In this document: positions 35,798-44,750 of the stretch, piece by piece
Layout: every line of letters begins with the position of its first letter
Position numbering within the stretch: the first letter of the stretch is position 1
DNA from: Bacillota bacterium
Lineage (GTDB): Bacteria; Bacillota; Clostridia; Christensenellales; Aristaeellaceae
Assembly: GCA_963169565.1 (NCBI GenBank)
Contig: CAUJDI010000049.1
Span: 1 to 53,401 of the forward strand
Direction: 5' to 3'
DNA: 53,401 nucleotides
Made by a program: the position numbers and the translations under genes
Notes under the pieces: generated by a model
What the model was told of the DNA's origin: nothing
The model's input: only the letters and a program-made list of their open reading frames with translations
Databases searched by the model: none

Positions 35798-38449
35798 ATG
35801 TCAAAAAAGGCGATCGGGATGGAGAAGACCTATCAGCCCCGGGCTGTGGAAACAGGGATCTATGAAGGCTGGGAGACTTCAGGCGCTTTTGCCCCCGAGC
35901 GGTCGGAGGTTAAAAAGCCCTACTGCATCGTAATGCCTCCGCCCAACATCACCGGACAGCTCCACATGGGCCATGCCCTGGATATTTCGATGCAGGACGT
36001 TCTCATCCGCTTCCACCGGATGCGGGGCGAGGCCGCGCTGTGGGTCCCCGGAACCGACCATGCCTCCATCGCGACGGAGGTCAAGATCGTCGAGCAGATG
36101 CGCTCCGAAGGCCTGAGCAAGGAAGGGATCGGCCGCGAGGCCTTCCTTCAGCGCGCCTGGGCATGGAAGAGGGAATACGGCGGTCAGATCACCCGGCAGT
36201 TAAGGCGGCTCGGCGCGAGCTGCGACTGGAGCAGGGAGCGCTTCACGATGGACCCGGGATGCTCCGGCGCCGTCGCCGAGGTATTTGTCAGGCTCTATGA
36301 GAAGGACCTGATCTACCGCGGGGAGCGGATCATCAACTGGTGTCCGGTGTGCAGGACCGCCCTGTCGGATATTGAGGTGGATTACCAGGAGCAGAAAACC
36401 CACCTCTGGCATATCAGGTATCCCGGCGCCGATGGCAGCGAGGGTCTCGTGGTCGCCACCACAAGGCCTGAGACCATGCTGGGCGATACCGGCGTGGCGG
36501 TCAACCCGGAGGACCCGCGGTACGAAAGCCTGGTAGGAAAGAAAGTGCTGCTGCCCCTTGCCGGGCGCGAGATCCCGGTGGTGGCGGACAGCTACGTGGA
36601 CATGGCATTCGGCTCCGGCGCAGTCAAGATGACCCCGGCGCACGACCCGAACGACTATGAGGTCGCCAGGCGCCATGACCTTCAGGTCCTGCCCGTGATC
36701 AGCGACGACGGCACGATGAACGGGAACGCCGGGGAAGAGTTCCGCGGGCTGACAACGGCGGAATGCCGGAAAAAGGTGCTCGCCGCGCTAGAGGCGCAGG
36801 GCCTTCTGGTCAGGACGGAGGACTACGCGCACAGCGTGGGCAGCTGCTGCCGCTGCGGGACCGTGGTGGAGCCGCTCGCCAGCCGGCAGTGGTTCATGAA
36901 GATGGAGCCCCTGGCAAAGCCGGCCATCGCCGCCGTGCGGGAAGGCAGGACCCGCTTCCACCCGGAGCGCTTTGAGAAGATCTACTTCAACTGGATGGAG
37001 AACATCCGCGACTGGTGCATCAGCCGCCAGCTCTGGTGGGGGCACCGCATACCAGCCTGGTACTGCCAGTCCTGCGGAAAGGTCATCGCCGCGCGGGAAA
37101 CGCCGGACACCTGCCCGGACTGCGGCAGCAGCCGCCTGATCCAGGACGAGGACGTGCTGGACACCTGGTTCTCCTCCGCCCTCTGGCCTTTCTCGACCCT
37201 CGGCTGGCCGGAGAAGACACCAGACCTGGATTTCTTTTACCCGACTTCAACGCTGGTGACGGCTTATGACATCATCTTCTTCTGGGTGGCCCGGATGATC
37301 TTCTCAGGCATCGAGCATATGGGTGAGCCGCCTTTTTCGACCGTGATCATCCACGGACTTGTCAGGGACGAGCAGGGACGGAAGATGTCCAAATCCCTCG
37401 GCAACGGCATCGACCCGCTGGAAATGATCGAGGAATACGGCGCGGACGCGCTGCGCTTCTCGCTCATGCTGGGCGTCAGCACAGGCGCGGACATGCGCTT
37501 CAGCCGTGAAAAGGCCGAAGCGGCGAGGAACTTCAGCAACAAGATCTGGAACGCCTCGCGTTATGTTCTGATGAACCTGACTGATGAGGCCGAAAGCCCC
37601 GATCCCGGGAACCTGAACGTGCCGGAGAAGTGGATCCTGTCCGGCCTGAACCGGACGATCCGCGAAGTCACCGGCCACCTTGAGGACAACGAGCACGGCC
37701 TGGCCGCGCAGAAGCTGTACGACTTCGCCTGGAGCGAGTTCTGCGACTGGTACATCGAGCTGTCCAAGGGTGACCTGTTTGACGGAACGGGGGAGCGCAA
37801 GGCCCAGGCCCGCGCGGTGCTTCATACCGTCCTTTCAAGCCTGCTGCGATTGCTGCACCCCTTCATGCCCTTCCTGACCGAGACCATCTACCGCTGTTTA
37901 CCGGGCAATGAGGAGGCTTCCTGCATGCTCTCCAGGTGGCCCGAGGCGGATGAGCGCTTTGATTTCCCCGAAGAGGAACGGCAGATGGCGGGCGTCATGG
38001 ACATGATCCGCTCCATCCGCGCGCGCAGGCAGGAACTGAAGGTCCAGCCGGGCGTCAAGGCCCGCTTGCTGGTCCGCGCGGCGGACGGATGGGAAGGGAT
38101 GCTCAGGGGCAGCGAGCCTTATTTCCAGCGTCTGGCGGGGGTGTCCGCGCTGACCCTGCTCAGGCAGGATGAAAAGCCTGAAGGCAAGCTCGTCTCGGCT
38201 GTGTCGGCCGTCGGGGAAGCGCTGATCCCCCTTGGTGAACTGGTCGATATCCAGATGGAGATCAAACGGCTGATCGCGGAGGCGGAGAACATGCGAAACG
38301 AGATTACCCGGAGCGAAAACAAGCTTCAGAACCCCGGCTTTATGAACAAGGCGCCGAAGGAACTGCTTATGTCCGAAACTGAGAAGCTGGAGCGCAACCG
38401 GATGATGCTCAGCGCCCTTCAGCGCCGCATCAACGATCTGAATCTGTGA
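35798..38449 (+). CDS. valS: Valyl-tRNA synthetase
   Basis: 883 residues from ATG with GGAGGGG upstream and immediately after the T-box. Class I signature PPNITGQLHMGHAL (HMGH), the CP1 editing domain (TTRPETMLGDTGVAVNP), KMSKS in GRKMSKSLGNGIDPLEM, the ValRS-specific ADMRFSREKAEAARNF, the anticodon-binding domain and a C-terminal coiled-coil arm (about 820-880). Complete. Its TGA overlaps the GTG of rsmH. Confidence 0.97.
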   Translation: MSKKAIGMEKTYQPRAVETGIYEGWETSGAFAPERSEVKKPYCIVMPPPNITGQLHMGHALDISMQDVLIRFHRMRGEAALWVPGTDHASIATEVKIVEQMRSEGLSKEGIGREAFLQRAWAWKREYGGQITRQLRRLGASCDWSRERFTMDPGCSGAVAEVFVRLYEKDLIYRGERIINWCPVCRTALSDIEVDYQEQKTHLWHIRYPGADGSEGLVVATTRPETMLGDTGVAVNPEDPRYESLVGKKVLLPLAGREIPVVADSYVDMAFGSGAVKMTPAHDPNDYEVARRHDLQVLPVISDDGTMNGNAGEEFRGLTTAECRKKVLAALEAQGLLVRTEDYAHSVGSCCRCGTVVEPLASRQWFMKMEPLAKPAIAAVREGRTRFHPERFEKIYFNWMENIRDWCISRQLWWGHRIPAWYCQSCGKVIAARETPDTCPDCGSSRLIQDEDVLDTWFSSALWPFSTLGWPEKTPDLDFFYPTSTLVTAYDIIFFWVARMIFSGIEHMGEPPFSTVIIHGLVRDEQGRKMSKSLGNGIDPLEMIEEYGADALRFSLMLGVSTGADMRFSREKAEAARNFSNKIWNASRYVLMNLTDEAESPDPGNLNVPEKWILSGLNRTIREVTGHLEDNEHGLAAQKLYDFAWSEFCDWYIELSKGDLFDGTGERKAQARAVLHTVLSSLLRLLHPFMPFLTETIYRCLPGNEEASCMLSRWPEADERFDFPEEERQMAGVMDMIRSIRARRQELKVQPGVKARLLVRAADGWEGMLRGSEPYFQRLAGVSALTLLRQDEKPEGKLVSAVSAVGEALIPLGELVDIQMEIKRLIAEAENMRNEITRSENKLQNPGFMNKAPKELLMSETEKLERNRMMLSALQRRINDLNL

Positions 38450-39381
38450 GCGGGACCGGATTTCACCATGTGCCGGTGCTGCTCAGCCAGACGCTGGAAG
38501 CGCTGCAGTTGCGCGAAGGAGGCGTCTACCTTGACGGCACGGTCGGCGGCGGGGGGCACAGCAAAGCCATCCTGACCGCGCTGTCGGGCAATTGCGGCCT
38601 GTACGCGGTCGACCGGGACGGCGACGCGCTGACCGCGGCCCGCGCCCGGCTGTCCGCATGGGAGGGGGTCACCTTCATCCACGGCAATTTCCACGATGCC
38701 CCCCAACTGCTCGGGGACGTCCGCTTTGACGGCATCCTGCTGGACCTTGGCGTATCCTCCTGGCATCTGGACAGCGCGGAAAGGGGCTTCTCCTATCATG
38801 AGGACGCGCCGCTTGACATGCGCATGGACAGGAGCGGCGGGCTGACGGCGGCGCAGTGGCTGAACACCCGGGATGAACACACCATCGCGCAGGCGCTTTA
38901 TGAGTATGCCGATGAACGCTGGGCCGCCAGGATCGCGAAGAGCATTATCCAGATGCGGGAAGAAAAGCCGCTTTCGACCACCATGGACCTGGTGCGCGCG
39001 GTGGACCGGGCCATCCCGAAGGCTGTCAGGAGAAAGATCGAAGGGCACCCAGCCAGACGGACCTTTCAGGCGGTTCGCATCGCGGTCAATGATGAGATCG
39101 GGCCGCTGCAGCGGGCGCTGGAGGACCTGGTCCTCATGCTCAGACCCGGCGGCCGCCTCTGTGTGATCAGCTTTCATTCCGTGGAGGACCGCGCGGTCAA
39201 GCGCGCGTTCGTCCGGATGAGGAATCCCTGCGTATGCCCGCCCTCCGCTCCCGTGTGCATCTGCGGGAGAGAGCCTATCGCCACGCTGCCCAAGGGGTAT
39301 CCTGTGGCTGCCGATGAAGCGGAGGTAATCGTAAACCCCCGTTCCCGCAGCGCAAGGCTGCGCGTCGCGCAGAGGATATAG
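38446..39381 (+). CDS. rsmH: 16S rRNA (cytosine(1402)-N4)-methyltransferase
   Basis: 311 residues from a GTG that overlaps the valS stop (GTGA); translational coupling replaces a clear ribosome site. Motifs: HVPVLLSQTLEAL, the SAM-binding GTVGGGGHSKAIL, FDGILLDLGVSSWHLD and the C-terminal ISFHSVEDRAVKRAF. Methylates N4 of C1402 in 16S rRNA, and RsmI, encoded next, methylates the 2'-O of the same nucleotide. Usually found at the start of the dcw/mraW cluster; here it is separated from ftsL/pbp genes. Confidence 0.96.
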   Translation: MSGTGFHHVPVLLSQTLEALQLREGGVYLDGTVGGGGHSKAILTALSGNCGLYAVDRDGDALTAARARLSAWEGVTFIHGNFHDAPQLLGDVRFDGILLDLGVSSWHLDSAERGFSYHEDAPLDMRMDRSGGLTAAQWLNTRDEHTIAQALYEYADERWAARIAKSIIQMREEKPLSTTMDLVRAVDRAIPKAVRRKIEGHPARRTFQAVRIAVNDEIGPLQRALEDLVLMLRPGGRLCVISFHSVEDRAVKRAFVRMRNPCVCPPSAPVCICGREPIATLPKGYPVAADEAEVIVNPRSRSARLRVAQRI

Positions 39382-39382
39382 C

Positions 39383-40258
39383 ATGAGCGTTCTGTATATC
39401 GTCTCCACCCCCATCGGAAACCTGGAAGACATCACCGCCCGGGCGAAACGCGTCCTGGCGGAGGCGGACGTCATCCTGGCCGAGGATACGCGGGTGACGG
39501 CCAGGCTGCTCAGCGCGTTTGGCATCAGGACGCGGCTGGAGAGCTGCCATGAGCACAACGAGGCGGACAAGAGCGGGGAGATGATCAGGCGCATGTCCAA
39601 GGAAACGCTGTCCGTCGCCCTGGTCACCGACGCGGGCACGCCCGGCATCTCCGACCCGGGGGCGAGGATCATCTCCGCGGCCTGGGAAGCGGGGATCGAG
39701 GTAAGGAGCGTCCCCGGCCCTTGCGCCCTTGTTTCAGCGCTGTCCCTGTCGGGGTTTGACGAGAAGGAGTTCACCTTCCATGGTTTCCTGCCGCGCAGGA
39801 AGGGAGAACTGATCAGGAAGCTGAAGGGGATGGCCGGGCGGACGGAGCTGGCGGTGTTCTATGAGTCCCCCCACCGCGTCGCAAGTCTCCTGTCCGCCAT
39901 CAATGAGGTGTATCCGGACGCCATGCTGTCGGTCAGCCGGGAGCTGACCAAGCTGCATGAGCAGACCCTTCGCGGGACCGCCGGGGAAGTGCTCGCGCGG
40001 TTCGCGTCCGATGAGGGCCTTCTGCGGGGCGAGTTCTGCCTTGTGTTAAGGCTTGCCGGGATCAGCGCGCAGCCTGAACGGGGGCAGTCCGCCGAAAGCC
40101 TTGAAAGCAGGCTCGTGGGCCTTGTGCTGTCCGGGGTGTCCCTGAGGAAAGCGTCTGAAACGCTCGTTGAGCAGGGCGAAAGGAAGAACCTGGTGTATGC
40201 GGCCGGGCTGAATGTCAAACGCGCCGCGAAGCTGCTCAACGAAGAACGGGATGGATGA
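39383..40258 (+). CDS. rsmI: 16S rRNA (cytidine(1402)-2'-O)-methyltransferase
   Basis: 291 residues. Tetrapyrrole methylase fold: STPIGNLEDITARAK, LAEDTRVTARLLSAFGI, VTDAGTPGISDPG and FHGFLPRRKG. Partner of RsmH at C1402. It starts 1 nt after rsmH. The C-terminal ~40 residues (LRKASETLVEQGERKNLVY) form a small helical domain common in clostridial RsmI. Confidence 0.96.
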   Translation: MSVLYIVSTPIGNLEDITARAKRVLAEADVILAEDTRVTARLLSAFGIRTRLESCHEHNEADKSGEMIRRMSKETLSVALVTDAGTPGISDPGARIISAAWEAGIEVRSVPGPCALVSALSLSGFDEKEFTFHGFLPRRKGELIRKLKGMAGRTELAVFYESPHRVASLLSAINEVYPDAMLSVSRELTKLHEQTLRGTAGEVLARFASDEGLLRGEFCLVLRLAGISAQPERGQSAESLESRLVGLVLSGVSLRKASETLVEQGERKNLVYAAGLNVKRAAKLLNEERDG

Positions 40259-40259
40259 T

Positions 40260-40289
40260 TTGACTTCAATCCTCCTCTCCTGATATGCT
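40260..40289 (+). promoter_or_regulatory. Promoter of the pantothenate uptake gene
   Basis: TTGACT (40260-40265), 18 nt, TATGCT (40284-40289). The ~80-nt leader that follows has partly self-complementary GC-rich segments (for example GACGCC with a GGGCATC later) but I can match it to no known riboswitch. Confidence 0.65.
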
Positions 40290-40373
40290 GTCAAAGCCGG
40301 TATCGACAGAGCCGGACGCCGTCGCTGCTCAACGATCGTCGGGCATCCCTCGGGAGCCTGAACGGAGGAGACC

Positions 40374-40994
40374 ATGACTCAGACAAAATACCGCGGGGAA
40401 CGCACCCTTTACCTGGTCCAGCTCGCCATTCTGACAGCGATCCTCCTGTTTCTGGAAGTCACCGGCTTAGGATATATCCGCATTCCCGCCATCAGCATGA
40501 CCATCATGCAGGTGCCTGTTGTCATCGGCGCGATCGTGCTTGGGCCGGGCGCTGGCGCGGTCCTTGGCGGCGTGTTCGGTCTGACCAGTTTCGCGCAGGC
40601 ATTCGGAAAGGATCCCTTTGGGGCGATCCTGTTGAGCCTTGATCCCCTTGGCCTCTTTGTGACCACCGTATTGACGCGCATCCTGATGGGATGGCTCTGC
40701 GGCCTGATTTACAGAACGCTGAACAGGACGAGATTGAGCGGCGGCCTTTCGCTTCTGATCGCAAGCCTGTCCGGTGCGCTGCTCAACACCCTGTTCTTCA
40801 TGAGCATGTTCATCCTTTTCTTCTTTCAGGCTCCTGATGTACAGAACATAGCGGCAAACCTGGGGACAAATGACCCGCTTCTGTTCGCTGTCCTGCTGGT
40901 GGGCGTTCAGGGGCTGATCGAAGCAGGCATCTGCACGCTTATGGGCTCCGCCATCGCCAAAGCGCTTCTGAGCACTCAAAGAAAGAAAGTCTGA
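40374..40994 (+). CDS. panT: ECF transporter S component, probably for pantothenate (PanT-like)
   Basis: 206 residues with about six transmembrane helices; AILTAILLFLEVTGLGYIRI and GAVLGGVFGLTSFAQA are typical of ECF substrate-binding (S) proteins. It binds a vitamin and works with a shared EcfAA'T module encoded elsewhere. It lies 15 nt before coaX, and S components with coaX next door usually carry pantothenate; the ligand is thus context inference. GGAGGAG is 5 nt upstream of ATG. Confidence 0.82.
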   Translation: MTQTKYRGERTLYLVQLAILTAILLFLEVTGLGYIRIPAISMTIMQVPVVIGAIVLGPGAGAVLGGVFGLTSFAQAFGKDPFGAILLSLDPLGLFVTTVLTRILMGWLCGLIYRTLNRTRLSGGLSLLIASLSGALLNTLFFMSMFILFFFQAPDVQNIAANLGTNDPLLFAVLLVGVQGLIEAGICTLMGSAIAKALLSTQRKKV

Positions 40995-41009
40995 TTGGAG
41001 AAAACCCGC

Positions 41010-41783
41010 ATGATCCTCGTAATGGATATCGGCAACACCAACATCAAGACTGCCGTCTATGACGGTAAAGACCTGGTCAAGTCGTGGCGGGTCTCCACGA
41101 ACACGAGCTATACGTCGGACGAATACGGCATCCTGATGAACGGGATGTTCCGGCAGGCGAGCCTTTCGATGGACGGCCTCGCCGGCATCATGATCTCCTC
41201 CGTCGTCCCCAGCATCAACTTCACCATCGAGCACATGTGCCATGATTATTTCAGCCTGGAACCGCACTTCGTGGGGCCCGGGCTGAAAACAGGCATCAAT
41301 ATCCTCTATGAGAACCCGAAGGAACTGGGAACTGATCGCATCTGCAACGCCGTGGCAGCCTATGCGCAATACGGCTCGCCCTGCATTTTCATCGATTTCG
41401 GGACGGCTACAAGTTTTGGCGCCATCAGCGGGCGCGGCAATTTTCTGGGGGGCTGCATCCTGACGGGCGTCCGCCTTGCCCGGGACGCGGTCGTGGGCGG
41501 AACCTCAAAACTGCCATATTTCGAGCTGAATCTGCCGGAGAGGGTGATCGGCCGCAGCACCGTCGCCAACCTTCAGTCCGGCCTCCTGTACGGTTATGTC
41601 GGCCAGGTGAACTATCTGGTCAGCCGGATAAAGGAGGAGATGGACGCCCCGAACGCCTCCGTCGTCGCCACCGGCGGCTTTGCCGGACAGATCGCTAAGC
41701 AGACGGATGCCATAGAACACGTGGACAGCCTGCTCACCTTGAAGGGCGTCAGGATGATCTATGAGAGGAACTTCATGACCTGA
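41010..41783 (+). CDS. coaX: Type III pantothenate kinase
   Basis: 257 residues from MILVMDIGNTNIK, with GGAG upstream; a TTG five codons earlier (MEKTR) is less likely. Acetate-kinase/ASKHA fold with MDIGNTNIKTAVYDG, the TDRICNAVAAY segment, IDFGTATSFGAIS and GGCILTGVRL. It phosphorylates pantothenate to start CoA synthesis; type III enzymes need a monovalent cation and are not feedback-inhibited by CoA. With the S component upstream it forms an uptake-and-trap pair. Confidence 0.96.
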   Translation: MILVMDIGNTNIKTAVYDGKDLVKSWRVSTNTSYTSDEYGILMNGMFRQASLSMDGLAGIMISSVVPSINFTIEHMCHDYFSLEPHFVGPGLKTGINILYENPKELGTDRICNAVAAYAQYGSPCIFIDFGTATSFGAISGRGNFLGGCILTGVRLARDAVVGGTSKLPYFELNLPERVIGRSTVANLQSGLLYGYVGQVNYLVSRIKEEMDAPNASVVATGGFAGQIAKQTDAIEHVDSLLTLKGVRMIYERNFMT

Positions 41784-41805
41784 TGCGGGTTGACCGCATA
41801 TAAAG

Positions 41806-41837
41806 GGCCGCGGCCACCTGCGTGGCCGCGGCCTTTT
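41806..41837. terminator. Strong bidirectional terminator (coaX / carboxypeptidase)
   Basis: GGCCGCGGCCAC-CTGC-GTGGCCGCGGCC: perfect 12-bp stem, UUUU on the plus strand; flanking AAA gives UUU on the minus strand. It serves two convergent units. Confidence 0.9.
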
Positions 41838-41852
41838 CCGGGCGCTGCCCGG

Positions 41853-43283
41853 TCAACGGTAATACCTGGTCCTGTATTCCAGTTTCTTCTTCAGTTTTGG
41901 TTTTCGCTGCTTGGTGATCACGCGGTAGATGAACCGGGACAGAACGATCACCGCGATGAGCGGCAGCAGGACGATGATCAGGAACTCCAGGGAGAAGCGG
42001 GGAAAGGGGTTGGGGTCGGCATCGGAATAGGCGATGATCTCCTCAACCGTCGGGGCGAGGGATGCCCGCCTGGCGATGCTCCTTGACGCGATCAGTTCAT
42101 ACTCGACCGGCTTTGCGCCCGCCCTGTCGGGGATGAAGGTCATGATGCCGATGACCTCGCCGGCTTCCACGGGCGCTTCCAGGGTGCGCGTGTACTCGAT
42201 TCCGGTCCGGGCGTTGTACAGCTTGACCCGGTCGTCCAGCTTGTTTTTGGGGGCGACCAGGGAGTCGTCCGCGGTCGGGTCCTTCTTGCGGATGTTCAGC
42301 TCCAGCCTGCCCAGGTCCGCGTCTTCCAGGCTGAACCCGGAGATGTTGATCGCCTTTGGGTTTTGTTTGTAGATCTCCGAAACGCTTGTTGAAACGTACT
42401 GTGAAAAACCGTACTCCATCAGCCTGCGTGTGTCCGTCCAGCGAGCGGCGGAACCCGACTTGAGCACGACGGAGATCAGCTGGATGCCCTGTTTGGTCGC
42501 CGATCCGACAAAGCAGTACCCGGCGATGGAGGTCTGGCCGGTCTTGATGCCGGTGGCGTACTGGTAATAGTTTGCGTTATCGTCGCTTTGAGCCATGAAA
42601 GCGCGGGACTGGCTGGAAAGGTTGCGCTCCTTTGACAGGTTGGTCGCGGGCATCGTATAGGAACTCAGCATGGCGATCCTGCGGAACTCATCGTTCTGCA
42701 TCGCCTCCCGTGCGATGATGGCCAGGTCACGCGCGGTGGAGAGATGATAGTCGTCGTGATAGCCGTGGGCGTTCGCGAAATGCGTGCGCGTGCAGCCGTA
42801 GCGTGCGGCTGCTTCGTTCATCAGCGCGACAAAGGCGGCTTCGGAGCCGGAAATGTGCTCTGCGATCGCGATGGCCCCGTCGTTGCCGGACGCGACCATC
42901 GTGGCCCTGATCAGCGTGCTCATCATCACCTGCTCGCCCGCCAGCAGGCCGATCCTGGATGCGTCCTCGGGGATGGCTGTGGCATTTGGGGAAACGGTCA
43001 CCATTTCATCGGGCTGTGACAGATGCAGGGCCAGCAGAACGGTCAGAATTTTTGTCGTTGAGGCGGGCGGTTTGAGCTCGTCGGCGTTTTTCTCAAACAG
43101 GACTTCCCCGCTGGCCTGTTCGATGACGATGGCGCTTTCGGCCCTCAGGTTCCGTGCTTCCAGCGCATCGGGTTTTGCGGGATCGTACTCGCTGGCTGAA
43201 GCCCGGGTGAACGGGAGCGCGGCCCAGAGCAGGGCCAGGGCCATCAATATGGAATAAAGCCTGAACCGCCTTGCGCGCGTCAC
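41853..43283 (-). CDS. D-alanyl-D-alanine carboxypeptidase with C-terminal membrane anchor (DacF/PBP5 type)
   Basis: 476 residues from GTG, preceded by GGGGAGGGGG; an ATG 10 codons earlier (MCAPIGEG) is also possible. Signal peptide (RLYSILMALALLWAALPF), then an S11 peptidase domain with PPASTTKI (SxxK), ASGNDGA (SxN) and TGIKTGQTS (KTG), a PBP5-type C-terminal beta domain, and a C-terminal transmembrane helix (LEFLIIVLLPLIAVIVLS) followed by a Lys/Arg-rich tail inside. Trims stem-peptide D-Ala in peptidoglycan. Last gene of the tmcAL-fumarase operon, 34 nt after the fumarase beta subunit. Confidence 0.93.
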   Translation of the reverse strand: MTRARRFRLYSILMALALLWAALPFTRASASEYDPAKPDALEARNLRAESAIVIEQASGEVLFEKNADELKPPASTTKILTVLLALHLSQPDEMVTVSPNATAIPEDASRIGLLAGEQVMMSTLIRATMVASGNDGAIAIAEHISGSEAAFVALMNEAAARYGCTRTHFANAHGYHDDYHLSTARDLAIIAREAMQNDEFRRIAMLSSYTMPATNLSKERNLSSQSRAFMAQSDDNANYYQYATGIKTGQTSIAGYCFVGSATKQGIQLISVVLKSGSAARWTDTRRLMEYGFSQYVSTSVSEIYKQNPKAINISGFSLEDADLGRLELNIRKKDPTADDSLVAPKNKLDDRVKLYNARTGIEYTRTLEAPVEAGEVIGIMTFIPDRAGAKPVEYELIASRSIARRASLAPTVEEIIAYSDADPNPFPRFSLEFLIIVLLPLIAVIVLSRFIYRVITKQRKPKLKKKLEYRTRYYR

Positions 43284-43317
43284 GCCCGCCCCCTCCCCGA
43301 TTGGTGCGCACATCCTA

Positions 43318-43875
43318 TCACAGCGCTGTCTTCCTGTACAGTTTCGGTCCCTCGTCATACAGGTTGATCCCCCGGCTGTCAACCGCCACGACCGCCGGGA
43401 AATCCTCGATCTCAAAATAATGGACCGCCTCCGCGCCCAGATCCGGCCATGCCACGACGCGGCTGCTCCGGATGGACTTGGAGATCAGTACGGCGGAACC
43501 TCCGACGGCGGCGAAATATACCGAGGGATGTTCCTTCATGGCCTGAAGCGACTGCGGCCCAAGCCTGCCCTTGCCGATCATGCCCTTGAGCCCAAGTTTC
43601 AGCAATGGCGGGGTAAATCGGTCCATCCGATAGCTGGACGTCGGCCCTGCGGGGCCGACTGTCTGCCCGGGACGCGCCGGCGCGGGTCCCACGTAATAGA
43701 TGGTCTCCCCTGCAAGGCTGACCGGCAGGGCTTCCCCGGCCTCCAGCATCGCGGTCAGCCGCCTGTGCGCGGCGTCCCGCCCGGTCAGCACCCTGCCGCT
43801 CAACAGGACTTCATCCCCGGCTTTCAACAGCAGGACCGTCTCGTCCGTCAGGGGAAGCTGAACGTGGATCTTCAT
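43318..43875 (-). CDS. Class I fumarate hydratase, beta subunit (C-terminal half)
   Basis: 185 residues from MKIHVQLPL with AAGGAG 6 nt upstream. Fe-S hydro-lyase beta domain with IYYVGPAPARPGQ, GPAGPTSSYRMD and IGKGRLG. Forms, with the alpha subunit encoded 10 nt upstream, the two-subunit oxygen-sensitive fumarase (or L-tartrate dehydratase-like enzyme) of anaerobes. Fumarate/malate is the most common assignment; tartrate cannot be ruled out by sequence. Confidence 0.9.
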   Translation of the reverse strand: MKIHVQLPLTDETVLLLKAGDEVLLSGRVLTGRDAAHRRLTAMLEAGEALPVSLAGETIYYVGPAPARPGQTVGPAGPTSSYRMDRFTPPLLKLGLKGMIGKGRLGPQSLQAMKEHPSVYFAAVGGSAVLISKSIRSSRVVAWPDLGAEAVHYFEIEDFPAVVAVDSRGINLYDEGPKLYRKTAL

Positions 43876-43885
43876 GCGATGCTCC

Positions 43886-44731
43886 TTAGACCGTTCTTTC
43901 GGCGTGACGCGCGGCATGGCAACAGATGTTCACTGCGACCGGCAGCCCCGCGATGTGGGTGGGGGCGGTGATGATGTGGACCTTCAGCGCGGTGGCCCCG
44001 CCGCCGTAGCCTGCCGGGCCGATGCCCAGAAGGTTGATGTCTCTCTCCAGCTCCCTTTCAATCTCCGCGTAACGGGGGTCCCTGTGGCTTCGGGTCAGCG
44101 GCAGGCTGGTCGCGCGCTTGGCCATGATCGCGCAGAGTTCAAAACTGCCGCCGATACCCACGCCCACCACAAGGGGCGGGCAGGGGTTCGGGCCCGCCTC
44201 TTCCACCGTTTTGAGGACGAACTGCCTGACGCCTTCAACGCCGTCGCCTGGCGTCAGCATCATAAGCCTGCTCATATTCTCCGACCCGAAGCCCTTGGCG
44301 ATCGCGGTCACGTGCACCGCCTCGCCCGGGACGATGCGCACGTGCTGGACGCAGGGGGTGTTGTCCCCAGTGTTCCTTCGGTCAAACAGCGGCTCTGCGA
44401 CGATGGACTTGCGCAGATAGCCTTCCAGATAGGCCTTGCGGACGCCCGCGTTGACCGCGTCTTCAAGGGGACCGCCTGCAAGGTGTACGTCCTGGCCGAT
44501 CTCCAGGAAGACCACCGAGATCCCGGTGTCCTGGCAGACGCAGAGGTCCTCTTCCGCCGCCAGCTCATTGTTCCTGATGATCTGCTCAAGCGCCATGCGC
44601 CCCAGGGGAGATGTTTCCTCTTTCCGCGCCTGTTTCAGCCTATCCATCACGTCGGGACCGATCCTGTAATTGGCATCCAGGAACAGTTCATAAACCGCCT
44701 GCGTGATGTCAGATGTATGAACTTCCCGCAT
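43886..44731 (-). CDS. Class I fumarate hydratase, alpha subunit (N-terminal half)
   Basis: 281 residues from MREVHTSDITQAVYELF with GGAGGG upstream. The Fe-S hydro-lyase alpha domain carries cysteines in LCVCQDTG, PCVQHVRIV and NPCPPLVVGVGIGG that ligate the [4Fe-4S] cluster. In the same strand and spacing as the beta subunit, 19 nt after tmcAL. Confidence 0.92.
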   Translation of the reverse strand: MREVHTSDITQAVYELFLDANYRIGPDVMDRLKQARKEETSPLGRMALEQIIRNNELAAEEDLCVCQDTGISVVFLEIGQDVHLAGGPLEDAVNAGVRKAYLEGYLRKSIVAEPLFDRRNTGDNTPCVQHVRIVPGEAVHVTAIAKGFGSENMSRLMMLTPGDGVEGVRQFVLKTVEEAGPNPCPPLVVGVGIGGSFELCAIMAKRATSLPLTRSHRDPRYAEIERELERDINLLGIGPAGYGGGATALKVHIITAPTHIAGLPVAVNICCHAARHAERTV

Positions 44732-44750
44732 AAAGCACCCTCCAATCCGT

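Noticed and set aside
38419..39774. 451-codon minus-strand frame opposite rsmH
   Set aside because: Shadow of rsmH/rsmI, both of which have complete family motifs.
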